From: Podocnemis expansa
Taxonomy: Eukaryota; Chordata; Testudines; Podocnemididae
Direction of reading: 5' to 3'
Assembly (NCBI GenBank): GCA_007922195.1
Contig: ML681971.1
Coordinates: forward strand, 24,059,264-24,123,263
DNA length: 64,000 bases
Part shown: positions 1 through 11,268 of the stretch, piece by piece
Numbering within the stretch: the first letter of the stretch is position 1
Layout: the number at the start of each line of letters is the position of its first letter
Position numbers and translations under genes: made by a program
The notes under the pieces: generated by a model
Seen by the model: only the letters and a program-made list of their open reading frames with translations
Databases searched by the model: none
What the model was told of the DNA's origin: nothing

Positions 1-1713
1 AGAAGCTGGGGAAGGGCCAGGCGGCGACCACTTGTATAGTCATGGGGTGGCACGGGTGGTGGCCACCTGCCCTCTTCTGACAGGCTAGGGCAAAAAGTTT
101 CCGGCCAATCCGGCACTCTGGCACAGAGACACCTATTTCTGAATATATCCGAGCTGTGCTTGAAGAAGAACAAACTTTCCTTGTGAGCTGGTTATCCTGC
201 AACTGTAGGGCTTCTTGCCCCTTCCTCTGAGTCATCACATATTGGCCTCTGTTAATAGTAGGATAGCAACTAGGTGGAACAGTAGTCTGATTTACTGTGC
301 CCATTCCTATGTTCCGAATGGTGTTCCTGGTATCTTCATGCACATGAATAATTATTTTCTGCATCAAGATTAAAGACTCTGTTTTGCAGCAATTGCTAAT
401 AGTGATCTTATAGGGCTGGGAGTATAATACACCATTTCTGTTATGGCAGCTCATTAAAATAACGTTTGCTATTTACCTTGAAGCACGAATATCCTGACCT
501 GAAAATCTTCGATTTCTACCTTTTCCTTAAATCCACAAACCACTGCCATTGCACATTGTCAGCCCTTCCACCACCACCCTTATTTTCTATCAGAATACTC
601 TTATTTCCACTGAGAATGAAGTAAACATACTGCAGTCACCCAAATCCTTTTGCCAGACACTCTGCAGTCTTAGTTACTCACAGTGGGGAGGATTCAGCAA
701 AAGACTATTGTCTAAAATACAAGTAAGTGTTTCCACACAGCAGGCCTGACTTGTTATGCATTACAGTACAGATCACCGCCTATCTGGGAGTAAATTTCCA
801 AGGCAACCTGCAGATAGGAAGCAGCGTGTGTGCACAATATCTGAGGGGAGATATCAAATAAGATAGGCAGATGATACACACACAGCCCCCATTTGATTCC
901 TCCACAACTGACTATACTTTTGTACAGTCTGAAGTTGCTAGTTTGTTTTAACTTAGTTAAATTTGGTCTCTTCTTAACAACAGTTGTGAGTGTACCATGA
1001 AACTCTACTCCAGAAGGGTGGTAAACATCTCTGGTTACACTGTTAACTATAGGGCTTGGTTCAAAACTCAATGAAGCAAATAGAAAGACATCCAAACTTG
1101 CATACCCTTGCATTATCTTATTAATGAACAATTCAGAGTGAAGCAATGGGATAAAACTAAAGGGAAAAAATTGTGGACTATTACGGAGATCTTTTTGACA
1201 GTTACATCTGTGGGGCTGTGGATCAGTCTCCCAAGGGAAATTGTGGATCTTTCCAACTAACCTGGATGAAGCATTAGGGAAACATCTCACAGGAAATGGA
1301 ACTGCACTTGTTCCCAAGGGATGGGTAAGGTGATCTGACAGGCCCCCCCACCTTGATTTTGCAGGACTCCCTTCAAGTAAAATACACAATACAGTGACTA
1401 GTAGAAAGTGGGAAAAGTTGTCACAATTGAAGATTTTTCAGATAAATAATATTAAGGCCATATCTGTGGTCAGAGGTTCCCTCCCTTGCAGCATCATACA
1501 CCACTGTCCTTTGCAACCGTAAAGCAGTCCAATCTGCGTCCCACCAGAACATTCAGAACCCTGGCCTCTGCGTTCATTTTTCCCTCCTGAAACCTTGCTG
1601 TGAGAGTCTTTGTATGGACAACAGCTATAAATCAAAGCCAAGATTGTGGAAACAGTAATAAACAAAGGGTACGGAATGTGCACCCGCTGTTCTTTCTTCC
1701 ATACCAGAGCTCC

Positions 1714-1714
<1 letters not shown>
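1..1714. other. No gene recognised; presumed DHRS11 intron or flank
   Basis: I see no exon, RNA gene or nameable repeat here. A 211-codon minus-strand open frame (1389-754) has no domain or composition I recognise and lacks any supporting gene structure, so I treat it as chance. The first ~120 bases are GC-rich and may be the end of a repeat that begins outside the window. Confidence 0.4.

Positions 1715-1759
<45 letters not shown>
1715..1759. repeat. (CA)n microsatellite
   Basis: About 21 uninterrupted CA units followed by a short CT-rich tail. A run of this length is normally polymorphic. It produces His-Thr and Cys-Val open-frame artefacts on the two strands. Confidence 0.95.
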
Positions 1760-1762
<3 letters not shown>

Positions 1763-2572
1763 CTCCTCTCCCACACTTACCCCAAACAGTCTCTAAATAA
1801 GTCTAATCATCTCGTCTTCACCAAATCACATCGTACCATTAAGCTCCACAATGCTTATGTCCGCATATCCGGGAGGGGTGGGGAGAGGCAGACAGTTCAA
1901 GAACAGGCCCTTGGGGTCCTCTTCCATCTCATGCACTCAAGAGGGACTGACAAGACTGGGAAATGACTTCATGCTATGGGATCTCCTGGGCCTCTGTTCC
2001 AAGCATGTCACTGCACGGCACATCCTGCTTCTGGAAGCAGCCCTAATTTTTAGCTCATTCCCCAGCCTCTCAACTTTAATTCAGGAAAGATTTAACTGTA
2101 GGGGCAAACCCCTTCCATTTCACCAAAACTATCCCTAGCCTTATTTAGTTGATGAGTACTTCCTGACCAGCAAATCACTACTTCCCAACTGCTCCCCTTC
2201 CAACACCTCCAATTCTATACTTCTTCCCAGCTTCCAAACCACCAAGATTTGCTAGATAGTTTACTGATATCTGCCTGAGGTCCTGTATGCCTTGCTTCAA
2301 CTGTACCCACCACACTACAACCCTTTGCTCCCTACTTATACCTGCTGCAGCCCTAGGCCAATGCAATTTTCAGGCACATGGGAAATAAGCTTCTTTGCAA
2401 ACTGAATTCATTGGTTGTTTGAAAGTCACCTGAGGCAAAATGATAATGACACAAGAGTTGTTAAAGATGGCAGGGGTGACCTTGCACACTGGCGTTGATT
2501 GTAAATGTTACAGGACAGGCAGAAACATCCAGAGGGCGTAGCCATGGTAGTCTGTGTACAGCAAAAACAACG
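1760..2572. other. No feature recognised
   Basis: Unique-looking sequence up to the CR1 3' end. I see no exon signature on either strand. Confidence 0.4.
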
Positions 2573-2660
2573 AGAGTCATAGAATCATAGAATCCTAGAG
2601 TTGGAAGGGACCTCATAGGTCATCTAGTCCAACCCCCTGCCAGAGGCAGGACCACTCCCA

Positions 2661-3083
2661 CTAAACCATCCCAGTCATGGTTTTATCCAGCCGGGCCTTA
2701 AACACCTCCAAAGATGGTGACTCCACCACCTCCCTTGGCAGCTCATTCCAATGTTTCACCACTCGCCTAGTAAAAAAGTTTTTTCTAATATCCAGCCTCG
2801 TCCTCCCTAAACGCAACTTGAGACCATTGCTCCTCGTCCTGTCCTCCTTTACTACTGAGAATAGTCGAGCTCCATCTTCCTTGGAGCACCCCTTCAAGTA
2901 GTTGAAGGTTGCTATCAAATCCCCCCTCAATCTTCTTTTCTGCAGACTAAATAAGCCTAATGCTTTCAGTCTTTCCTCATAGGGCTTGTGCTCCAACCCT
3001 TTAATCATTTTGGTTGCCCTCCTCTGAACTCCCTCCAGTAGGTCCCTGTTCCTTTTTGTAGTGCGGAGCCCAAAACTGAACAC
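2661..3083 (-). pseudogene. CR1 ORF2 C-terminal part, frame-shifted from RT
   Basis: A 140-codon frame encodes the conserved CR1 C-terminus. It contains the [12 protein letters not shown] block, a KRRLRGDLI block and the terminal [15 protein letters not shown] block. It is out of frame with the upstream RT reading (4566-3001), so a frameshift lies in about 3001-3090. The initial Met is not a real start. Confidence 0.9.
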
Positions 3084-4566
3084 AGTATTCCAGATGTGGC
3101 CTCACCAGTGCAGAATAGAGGGGAATGATCACATCCCTTGATCTGCTGGTAATACTTCTTTTGATGCAGCCCAGTATGCCATTGGCCTTTTTGGCAGCAA
3201 GAGCACACTGCTGACTCATATCTAGCTTCCCATCCACCATGACCCCCAGGTCCTTTTCTACACTGCTGCTACTCAGCTGAATGTTTCCCAGCCTGTAGCA
3301 GTGCATGGGGTTTTTCCGTCCCACATGCAGGACTTTACACTTGTCCTTACTGAACTTCATAAGATGTTTATTGGCCCACTGTTCCAATTTATCTAGGTCT
3401 CCCTGAATCCTGTCCTTGCCCTCCAATGTGTCTACTGTTCCCCCTAGCTTGGTGTCATCCGCAAACTTACTGAGAGTACAGTCTATTCCATCATCCAGAT
3501 CATTGATGAAAATGTTGAACAGAACCGGCCCCAGGACCGACCCCTGGGGCACACCACTAGTGACTGGTTGCCAGCTGGACATGGAACCATTGATTCCTAC
3601 ATGCTGAAACCGTTGATCTAGCCAGTTTTCTATCCACCTTACAGTCCACCTATCCAACCCATACTTCCTTAATTTGCCAATGAGAATGCTGTGGGAAACT
3701 GTATCAAAAGCCTTGCTAAAATCAAGGTATATCACATCAACGGTTCTTCCTGCCTCTAGAAAACCAGTCATCTGATCATAGAAAGAAATGAGATTGGTCA
3801 GGCATGATTTACCCTTGGTAAATCCATGCTGACTGTTCCTGATCACTTTATTTTCCTCTAAGTGTTTGAGGATGGATTCTTTGAGAATCTGCTCCATAAT
3901 TTTGCCAGGGATTGAGGTGAGGCTGACTGGTCTGTAGTTCCCTGGATCCTCCTTTTTCCCTTTCTTGAAAATAGGCACTACACTTGCTTTTTTCCAATCC
4001 TCTGGCACCTCCCCCGTTCTCCATGAGTTTTGAAAGATAACAGCCAGAGGTGCTGCTATCTCATCGGTCAATTCCCTCAGCACCCTTGGAAGCAGTTCGT
4101 CCAGCCCCATGGACTTGTGCACATCCAGCTTCTTTAAGCAGTCCCTAACCTGACCTTCCATCACCAAGGGCCTCTCTTCTTCTCTCCAATCTGCCATACC
4201 CATGGTAGTGGGCTGGGAGCTGACCCTACCTGTGAAAACTGAAGCAAAAAAAGCATTGAGCACTTCAGCTTTTTCTTCATCCTCTGTCACGAGGATGCCT
4301 GCCCCATTCAGCAAGGGACCTACACCATCCCTGATCCTCTTCTTGTTATTAACATACTTGTAGAACCCCTTCATGTTATCCTTTACATCCCTTGCTAGCC
4401 GCAGCTCCATTTGTCCTTTGGCCTTTCTGATTTTATCCCTGCAGTCCCTAGCAATATCTTTATATGCCTCCTTGGTCATCTGACCAAGCTTCCACTTCCT
4501 GTAAGCTTCCTTTTTATGTTTAAGCTCAGAGCAGAGTTCTCTGTTAAGCCATTCTGGCTGCCTCAC
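3001..4566 (-). pseudogene. CR1 ORF2 reverse transcriptase domain
   Basis: A 521-codon open stretch covers most of the RT of CR1 ORF2. Visible blocks in order are [60 protein letters not shown], the [20 protein letters not shown] core, and the FADD catalytic box in [13 protein letters not shown]. The catalytic aspartates are present. Stops or shifts near 4570 and after about 3090 separate it from endonuclease and C-terminus, so the copy cannot make a full ORF2 protein. Confidence 0.92.
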
Positions 4567-4659
4567 ATATTTATTCTAACTGGAATGGCAACTTCCTGTG
4601 CCCTTAGCAGGGTTTCTTTAAAATATAACCAACTTTCTTGGACTCCTTTTCCCTTCAGA

Positions 4660-5166
4660 TTAGCTTCCCAAGGGATCCTGCCCATCAGTTCCCTGAGGGA
4701 GCCAAAATCTACTCTTTTGAAGTCCAGGGTTTTTGTTTTGCTTCTTTCCTTCCTTCCTTCCTTTAATCAGCATCCCGAACTCAACCATGTCATGGTCACT
4801 ACTTCCTAGCTTGCCATTTACCTCTACGTCCCTGATCAATTCTTCCCTGTTTGTGAGCAGCAGGTCAGGAGGTGCAAGGCCCCTAGTTGGTTCCTCAAGC
4901 ATTTGTACTAGAAAGTTGTCCCCAACACTCTCTAAAAATATCCTGGATTGCCCATGCACTGCTGTATTGGCCTCCCAGCAGATGTCAGGGTAATTGAAGT
5001 CCCCCATGAGCACCAGGGCCTGTGATCTAGAAGCTTCCGCTAGTTGTCCATAGAACACCTCATCCACCTCCTGCTTCTGGTTTGGTGGTCTATAGCAGAC
5101 CCCCACCACAACATCCCCCTTGTTGCTTTCCCCTCTCAATGTAACCCACAGACTTTCTACTGGCAC
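4660..5166 (-). pseudogene. CR1 ORF2 endonuclease (APE type), C-terminal half
   Basis: A 168-codon frame carries the later APE endonuclease motifs: GVCYRPPNQ, LMGDFNYPDICWE and the GSSDHDMVEF box with the catalytic SDH. The N-terminal motifs are absent through 5' truncation. The frame is lost near 4690-4740, where a CTTC microsatellite (plus strand, about 4745-4765) has expanded. Confidence 0.88.
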
Positions 5167-5187
5167 GCTTCCACTTCCATGAGTCCT

Positions 5188-5280
5188 GCGGCACCTAATA
5201 GACTAACAGATTTCTTCGGGCATAAGCTTACATGGGCTCCACTCACCTCATCCAACGAAGTAAAATCTGTTAGTCTATAA
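5188..5280. mobile_element. PLE tail fold-back, left part
   Basis: Starts with a minus-strand PLE 3' tail (GAGTCCTGCGGCACC then AGACTAACAG) and turns into a plus-strand tail (AAATCTGTTAGTCTATAA) within 90 bases. The plus-strand tail continues at 7592 (AGGTGCCACAGGACTCTTG) after a hAT insertion. The two arms form an inverted repeat with tails pointing outward. Confidence 0.75.
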
Positions 5281-7591
5281 CAGATGTGGCCAAACTGCGG
5301 CTCGCGAGCCGCATGCGGCTCTTTAAAGAAAAATTGCGGCTCCCGGGAGAGCGCAGGAGGGAAGGGCGGCATGGCGGGAGCCAGGGGCAAGAAATCTGTG
5401 GTGGTTGGGGACAGCAGGGAAGCGGCGGCAGGGTGAGTGCTGGCAGCGGAGGAGCAGCTTTGTGAGAGTTGCAGGAAAAAAGCAGCCTGGTCAGAGCGGG
5501 GAAGGGAGGGGACGGGCGCATTGTGAGAGCCTCACCGGCAGAAAAAAGCAGCGTGGTAAGAGCCGGGAGGGGAGGGGCAGCATTGTCAGGGCCTGCAGTT
5601 CGGTGGAAAGTCAGGCACTCAGAGCAAGTAGCTGCCAGATTCTACAGTTTACCCACACAATATTAATTCTACCCTCCTTGTCTGTGTGCATAATGATACA
5701 GTCTTTAATTACATAAGTGCATGATTTTTTAAATACTTTCTTTTTTGATATTGTTTTCTGGGTAAATATTTTTAAAACTGGCAACATAAATTGATCAAGA
5801 GCAAGTCTACAATGAACTACAGATAAGCGATGATAATCTAGCAATTTAAACTTGAAAAGCAATTGTAAATTAATGTTCTTTTTTAAAAATCACCTGGCAT
5901 TTCCAGATATTGTAATATAATGCAAAATTATCTCTTGTATTTCTATTTTGAGAATTAAATAACAATCATCAGAAAATGACTGAAAATTGACACAAGTGTT
6001 GCATCCAAAACCACTGAATGCTCTCAAAAGGTTATAAAAAACCCTCTATTAGTTTAAAGAATGTTACAAGTACTTATTATGGATCATGGTTCATTTTCAG
6101 CATGCAAAATGATTTGGACTTAGGATAGACCACCACTACTGAAAACTAGCTTTAGAAAAAGAATTCCTTAAGTCCATTGAACAAGTGGGCCTGAGACATC
6201 AGTATGTCATCTGTTTGCAGAAGGAACTGCTAGTACATTTATTTTATAAGAAAATTTTAGTTAATATACCTAAGTCAATTACCAAGATAATTTACATTCA
6301 CTGCAAAGTTCAATAGCAGCACTATACTTCCACTGATAAAATAGCATTCAACATGTATTAATTTTCCTTTGTTGTATACCAGTAGTCAAAATTCATTATA
6401 TTTCAATGCAGTCTTCATGAATGACTCTATGGGTATCTAAGCCCATTAGACAAGAGAGTAATTGTTGTGAAGGGTTGAGGATGGAAAATTGTGTTGTAAA
6501 CTTTCTGAAAAAAATCTCTCACCAATAAAGATTTTACTTTGTATTATAAAAACCAAATAATGATATTTAGAATTTAGACAGGGCCTGACCCCAAACTGAA
6601 TAAACTCAATGGGATTTTTTCCATATTATCTTCTGTGCATGGACTCCAAAGCACTTACTGAAACAGGCTCTGATCTTGCACTTTATGTCTCCATAAATTC
6701 TCACTGATCTGTTGTGATTCTGAACAGTTGAAAAAGTGTCCTTCTGTGCATTTCTTCACAGGATTAAGATGAGAGCAGGGTTTTCCCTTAGTATTACTCT
6801 CATTTTAAAATTTATTGTATCTGAGTCCTCAGACCTTTTGTTTTCACTGTCCATGAGTATTTTAGTGAACAAGTTTACTGGCAGAAATGTTGGCAGGGAA
6901 GCAGGGGCATGGTCAGGGCCTTGGTGGGATGGGGGGCAGAAGTGCGGCATGGTTGGGGAGAGCAGAGAAGCAGCAGCGTCGTAAAAGACTTCAGGGAAGC
7001 AGCAACAGGGGTGAGGGAGGGAAGCATGACATATTCAGAGAAGCCATAGCATGTTTAGATTTTCTCATAGGCCCTAATGCAGCATACTTGTTAAAATAAA
7101 ATCGTTTTACAAGTCCTAATCATGATGTGGAATACTAAGAAATGAAAATACAAAGGAGAGAAGTTTAAAACTGAACATAGATTACTTTCAATTTTTGGCA
7201 CAACTTACTGCTGTAAAACATCATATTCCACAATGAAATTCAAAACATTGTGCAGTACTTAGAGATCAGCATCTCAGAGAGCTTTTACAAGTTACTGCCC
7301 AGATTAAAAAAAAAAACTTGCCACAAGCCTATAGTGTTCTACATCTAGCGACAGCAAAGTTTTTACTGTATAGGCCTAGTTTCATGGTAACCTTAAATAA
7401 TTATTAGAATCTGACATTAGTAGGATCAATATTTGCCCTATTTTTACAATAAAATTGAAGTGTGCAATGAAGTTTAAGTTTAGTAATTTTGGAATAGGTA
7501 AAAATATGTGGTTATACGCCTCAGTGCGGCTCTTGAAGATTTAATAATCGACTTGCACGGCTCTTGAGTTCCATAGGTTTGGCCACCCCTG
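5281..7591. mobile_element. Non-autonomous hAT transposon, 2.3 kb
   Basis: Begins CAGATGTGGCCAAACTG and ends with the near-complement GGTTTGGCCACCCCTG. It is flanked by a perfect 8-bp target duplication GTCTATAA at 5273-5280 and 7592-7599. The left end is very CpG-rich (5281-5600) and the rest AT-rich. No transposase frame is visible. It interrupts a PLE tail, so it is younger than that element. Confidence 0.88.
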
Positions 7592-7640
7592 GTCTATAAG
7601 GTGCCACAGGACTCTTGTTAGAGGACAGGCACTGTCTTTT
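7592..7640 (+). mobile_element. PLE 3' tail, right part after hAT insertion
   Basis: Resumes the PLE tail with AGGTGCCACAGGACTCTTG directly after the second target copy. It is the outward-pointing right arm of the fold-back whose left part is at 5188-5280. Confidence 0.75.
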
Positions 7641-7699
7641 TGACAGCACCTAGGTACCAAGAAAGCCTGATCCATGAACAAGCCACCTGGGTGCAACCA

Positions 7700-7895
7700 G
7701 AAATACAAACAACCACCTGATGCAGGGGTCTGAAAAAAGAGGAGACTAGAGTCATGTTTCCAGTTTTGTCACTGTTTACTTAATTGACCTTACTCTGGCT
7801 CTGTTTCCCTACCTATAAAGCAGGGCATTGTGAGATAAGTCATGCCTGGTCTTTGAGAACCTTGAGCAGACAGGCAAAGTTTTATTAACAACAAT
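7700..7895. repeat. Tandem duplicate A, MIR-like unit
   Basis: About 200 bases repeated as a diverged direct copy at 9625-9835. Shared parts include TGATG.AGGGGT.TGAA, TGACCTTACTCT, CCCTACCTATAAA and GTCATGCCTGGTCTTTGAGA. The centre resembles the MIR SINE 3' half (a CTGTTTCCCTACCTATAAA stretch). The PLE at 7905-9620 lies between the two copies. Confidence 0.65.
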
Positions 7896-8255
7896 TTGAT
7901 GTAGAGTTCCAAAGGGGCAGCTGTGTCAGTCTAGTGCAGTAAAACAAAAAAGGAGTCTTGTCGGCACTTAAAGACTAACACATTTATTTATTGCATGAGC
8001 TTTTGTGGAAGAAAATTCCACTTCATCCGGCATTTTGAAGATGAGGGAACCTACAGAATGGGAGGAAATAAATGTAGGGGAATGCAAGTCATGGTAACAG
8101 GTCAAACTGTAACAGCAAGTCAAAACAGCTATAAAGATTAAAGCACTGGGGAACAGCATATGGAGAAAGATGAGGTCAAAATCACTTGTTGTAATGAGAG
8201 AAAAATCCAATGTCCCTTTTAAGTTCTCTGTCTAAGCACAGCAATTAGCAAATCA

Positions 8256-8561
8256 TTAAATGGAGTGATCCCAAAGATTGAAATGCTGACCCATTAGTTC
8301 TAGGAGGTTGAGATTTCTGATGTCAGATTTGTGCCCATTTATTCTTTTGCACAGAGACTGTTCTGTTTGTCCAATATACAAGCCAGAGGAGCATCTCTGG
8401 CACATGATGGCATAAATCACATTGGTGGATGGGCAGGTGAATAAGCGTTTGATGTAGTAACTGGTTTTATTAGGTCCTGTAATAGTGTCTTTTGTGTAGA
8501 TAGGTGAGCAAAGTTGCCAGCAGTTTGTTGCAGGGATATGTGCCTGCTTTAATGGTTCCAT
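8256..8561 (-). pseudogene. PLE GIY-YIG endonuclease remnant
   Basis: A 101-codon frame carries the PLE-type GIY-YIG domain: the VIYAIMCQRC segment, then GLYIGQTEQSLCKRINGHK with the YIG, Arg and His positions of the family. The CX2C pair typical of the PLE endonuclease linker is present. In PLEs this domain nicks the target and lies C-terminal to the RT. It is separated from the RT remnant by a frame change near 8561-8594. Confidence 0.88.
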
Positions 8562-8593
8562 TGTTAGGTCTTCAGTTACTGTTAACTATCTAT

Positions 8594-9061
8594 TTAAGGT
8601 TGGGGGGCTGTCTGTAAGCAAGCCGAGGTCTGTCTCCCAAGAATTGAGAGAGTGAGGGATCGTCTTATGGAATACCCTCTAGATCCCTGAGAATGTGCTG
8701 TAGATATCCAACTTGGGGGTTGTAGGTAATAACTAAGAGGCCTTCTGTTTTCTTTCTTGGGCTTCTCCTGTAGTAGTTGACTTTGGGGTACATGCCTAGC
8801 TTTGTCAATCTGTTTCTTCACTTCTACAGCTGGGCACTGTAGTTTTAAGAATGCTTGATAGAGATCCTGAAGGTGACTGTCTCTATCTGAGGGATCAGAG
8901 CAAATGTGGTCATATCTTGGGGCTTGGCTGTAGACAATGGATCGTGTGGTATGTTTTGGATGAGAGCTCAAGGGATGCACATAACTATACTGATCAGTAG
9001 GTTTACGGTACAGGGTGGTGGTGGTGTGTCCATCCCTAATTTGCACTGTAGTATCCAGCAA
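8594..9061 (-). pseudogene. PLE reverse transcriptase C-terminal remnant
   Basis: The 155-codon frame begins with the conserved LYRKPTDQYSYVHPLSSHP block seen after the PLE RT core, then continues through the thumb/linker. The catalytic YADD region is missing because of 5' truncation. Frame is lost inside, as the last third no longer resembles PLE protein. Confidence 0.8.
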
Positions 9062-9116
9062 ATAGATCTCCTATGTGGAGAACTCCAGGCTAAGTTTAAT
9101 AGTGTAGTGGAAATGG

Positions 9117-9386
9117 TTGAAATCTCTGTGGAAATATCTGCGCAAAAGAAGAAACAGGCACAAATCTGACATCAGAAATCACAACCTTCTAAAACCAGTG
9201 GGTCAGCATTTCAATCTTCATGATCACTCCATTAATGATTTGCTAATTGCTGTGCTCAGACAGATGAGTACTAGATCAAGGCTTCAAAGAGAAGTTGCTG
9301 AGACTGAATTTATTTGCAAATTTCTTTGCATTGCCTCAGGACTTAACAGGGACATTAGATTTCTCTCTTTACAACAGGTGATTTGA
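9117..9386 (+). pseudogene. PLE endonuclease end in inverted right arm
   Basis: The plus-strand frame contains HKSDIRNHNLLKPVGQHFNL, matching the end of the minus-strand endonuclease at 8256-8340 (HKSDIRNLNLLELMGQHFNL). It shows that the right arm is an inverted copy of the same 3' region rather than a different segment. Confidence 0.8.
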
Positions 9387-9624
9387 CCTCATCTTCCTCT
9401 GTCAACTGCTCCCCAGTGTTTGAATCTCCACAAATGTTTTTATTTGCTTTTAGTGTGACCTGTTCCCATGACTTACACTCCCCTGCATTTATTTCCTCCC
9501 ATTCTGTAAGTTCCTCCATCTTCAGAGTGCCTGACAAAGTGGGATTGCACTCATGAAAGCTCATTCAGTAAATAAATGTGTTAGTCTTTATGTGCCACAG
9601 GACTCCTTGTTTCTTTTCACTTGA

Positions 9625-9835
9625 TGTAGGGGTTTGAAGAAAGAGCCTTGCAGGTAAGGTTCAGGAATGGGAAAGAGGAGAGTAGAGCCATATTTCCAGG
9701 TTTGTCAATTTCCTTAGCTGACCTTACTCTAGTTCAGTTACCCTACCTATAAAATAGGGCACTGTGAGATGAGTCATGCCTGGTCTTTGAGATCTTTGAG
9801 TAGAAGGGCAAAGTGTTATTAGCAGCAACGGCTGT
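9625..9835. repeat. Tandem duplicate B, MIR-like unit
   Basis: Diverged direct copy of 7700-7895, with a small insertion near 9650. The PLE is inserted at the start of this copy, because its duplicated target TTGATGTAG is the copy's opening sequence. Confidence 0.65.
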
Positions 9836-10868
9836 CTGGTAAATTCCAGGCATGATTCACTCAGTTGCAACAAAGTTGGAAGGAGAGAGAAATTTCCAAC
9901 ATCTGCAAATTGCAACACACTGTAAGAAATGTGGCTCTGAGGAAGGCAGTCTGCTGATTGGCTGGAAATCACTCAAATACCATCATTGAAAGAACAGTGC
10001 AAGAACAGCATCAGCCTCTTTTCCTTTTCAACTCTCCACTCCTCTAGTTTTTTTGCTTCCAAAACGTCCAAATACAGAGCTGGATATTTTCCCACATGAC
10101 GTCCAATGTCATTCATACTGCAGCAAATATTTGTGCTAGTGGTGGGCTGGAAAGGAAACTATATTCTTCATGCTTTTATCTCCATTTCACTAGATGCCAC
10201 AATAATTCTAATTGAATCTTCATCTGAAAAGGAAGATTAACACATGCTTGGAAAGCAGCAGACTCCTCTCACAGGGCCCTGATATTCCCCTGTAGCAAAA
10301 TATAGATAATGGTTACCAAATTTTAATATGCTTTAGATTTATGACCCAGGGCCAGGTGAAATGAAGAATTCAGCATAGACTGATTTAGTAATACTCAGAG
10401 TGAAAGATACATACAGAGAAAGATATTGCAATTTCAGAGCAAAAACACAGCTGCAGACTTTACATATTACAACTAAATACCTGCACAAATGGCAACATTA
10501 CTTTAGGCCACCAGCCACAACTGGCCAAGTTTAGACCTAATTTACATCAGTGTTTATATCATTAATGTTCCTAACAGATATATAGGTTACATTTCAATTT
10601 TCAATGAAGTTCAGCTTTTTTTTTTTAATTAATCAGTGCACTTTCCTTTTTCATCCCTAACGTAATTTGAACTCTTTTTCTTTGTTGATGTGAGGCCTTG
10701 ATAAAGGTCCTGAGCCCCACTACAAGTAAGTAATTCTATGATATGCATATTTGACCTTGACTGAGTATTTTGTTCCTGATTTAAGTCTACAGAAATGGTA
10801 AATAATGACAATAATATTCCACGTCACCTGGGGGGGGGGGGGAAATAAGTCTTCCTATATGTTTGTAC
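9836..10868. other. No feature recognised (G-run at 10829)
   Basis: AT-rich unique-looking sequence. A homopolymer of about 12 G lies near 10829-10841. No exon or repeat family recognised. Confidence 0.4.
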
Positions 10869-10869
10869 T

Positions 10870-11165
10870 TTTATGATCCCCATTACCACTGCATCTATCC
10901 CCATTCTATGAAGTGGGGCTCTAAGGTACAGTCAGATTAAGTTGCTTAACAGGGCCGTAACTAGGGCGGGGCAACTGAGGCTTTGCCCCAGGTGCCATAT
11001 TGAGCAGCTCCATTTCACTGCTCAGTTGAGGACACATTCTGTGCTGCTTGCTTCAGGTACGCCCAAGCACCAAAATACCTAGTTCCGGCACTGTTGCTTA
11101 CCCTAAGTCACACGTGGAAGTTCATGATAGGCTTCATGCTTGAACCCAGGTTTCCAGCGTTCTTA
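10870..11165. repeat. L2/MIR-like relic interrupted by a hAT
   Basis: The stretch CCCCATTCTATGAAGTGGGGCT, then AGTCAGATTAAGTTGCTTA, resumes after the hAT as CCTAAGTCACACGTGG and GCTTGAACCCAGGTTTCC. This order resembles the common MIR/L2 3' region, which runs from a gradient of lower-case counts to an AACCCAGGT box. It is heavily diverged. Confidence 0.5.
10950..11093. mobile_element. hAT MITE, 144 bp
   Basis: Ends CAGGGCCGTAACTAGGG and CCTAGTTCCGGCACTG are imperfect inverted repeats. They are flanked by TTGCTTAA (10942-10949) and TTGCTTAC (11094-11101), a 7/8 match to an 8-bp target duplication. Too short to encode anything. Confidence 0.85.
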
Positions 11166-11268
11166 GGCACTTACATGCAGAAGGTCCTGGGTTCAAACCC
11201 CAGGGGGTTGGACTAGATGATCTCATGAAGTCCCTTCCAACCCTACGATTCGATTCGATTCTACTGCC
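11166..11268 (+). mobile_element. SINE-like repeat with CR1-type tail
   Basis: CTGGGTTCAAACCCCAG fits a polymerase III B box. It is followed at once by the CR1 3' sequence GGGGTTGGACTAGATGATCT, CCCTTCCAACCCT and short ATTCG repeats. A tRNA-like head joined to a CR1 tail is the design of the tortoise Pol III/SINE family. I cannot see a clear A box, so a plain CR1 3' fragment beside a chance B box remains possible. Confidence 0.55.

Larger units (their letters stand above)
2573..5186 (-). mobile_element. CR1 LINE, 5'-truncated, nearly open RT
   Basis: Chicken-repeat-1 type non-LTR retrotransposon in minus orientation. Its 3' end is at about 2573-2620, where the plus strand has repeated TCATAGAATC units, the complement of the CR1 terminal ATTCTATGA repeat. 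The 5' end stops inside the endonuclease domain near 5166-5186, so ORF1 and the N-terminal endonuclease are missing, as is usual for CR1. Beyond the 5' end lies a PLE tail. No target duplication is visible, which is normal for CR1. Confidence 0.95.
7905..9620 (-). mobile_element. Penelope-like element, two outward arms
   Basis: Flanked by a 9-bp duplication TTGATGTAG (7896-7904 and 9621-9629). The left arm (7905 to about 9130) is minus oriented and includes RT and GIY-YIG remnants. The right arm (about 9145-9620) is plus oriented and repeats the endonuclease end and 3' tail, so the two tails point outward. Tail landmarks are AAAGACTAACACATTTATTT at the left and TGTTAGTCTTTATGTGCCAC at the right. 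The RT and endonuclease frames are shifted relative to each other, so the copy is dead. Confidence 0.88.

Noticed and set aside
754..1389. 211-codon minus-strand open frame
   Set aside because: No recognisable domain, no splice context and ordinary base composition. Long open frames of this size occur by chance in 64 kb of six-frame sequence.
1438..1966. Cys-Val and His-Thr repeat proteins
   Set aside because: They are translations of the CA microsatellite.
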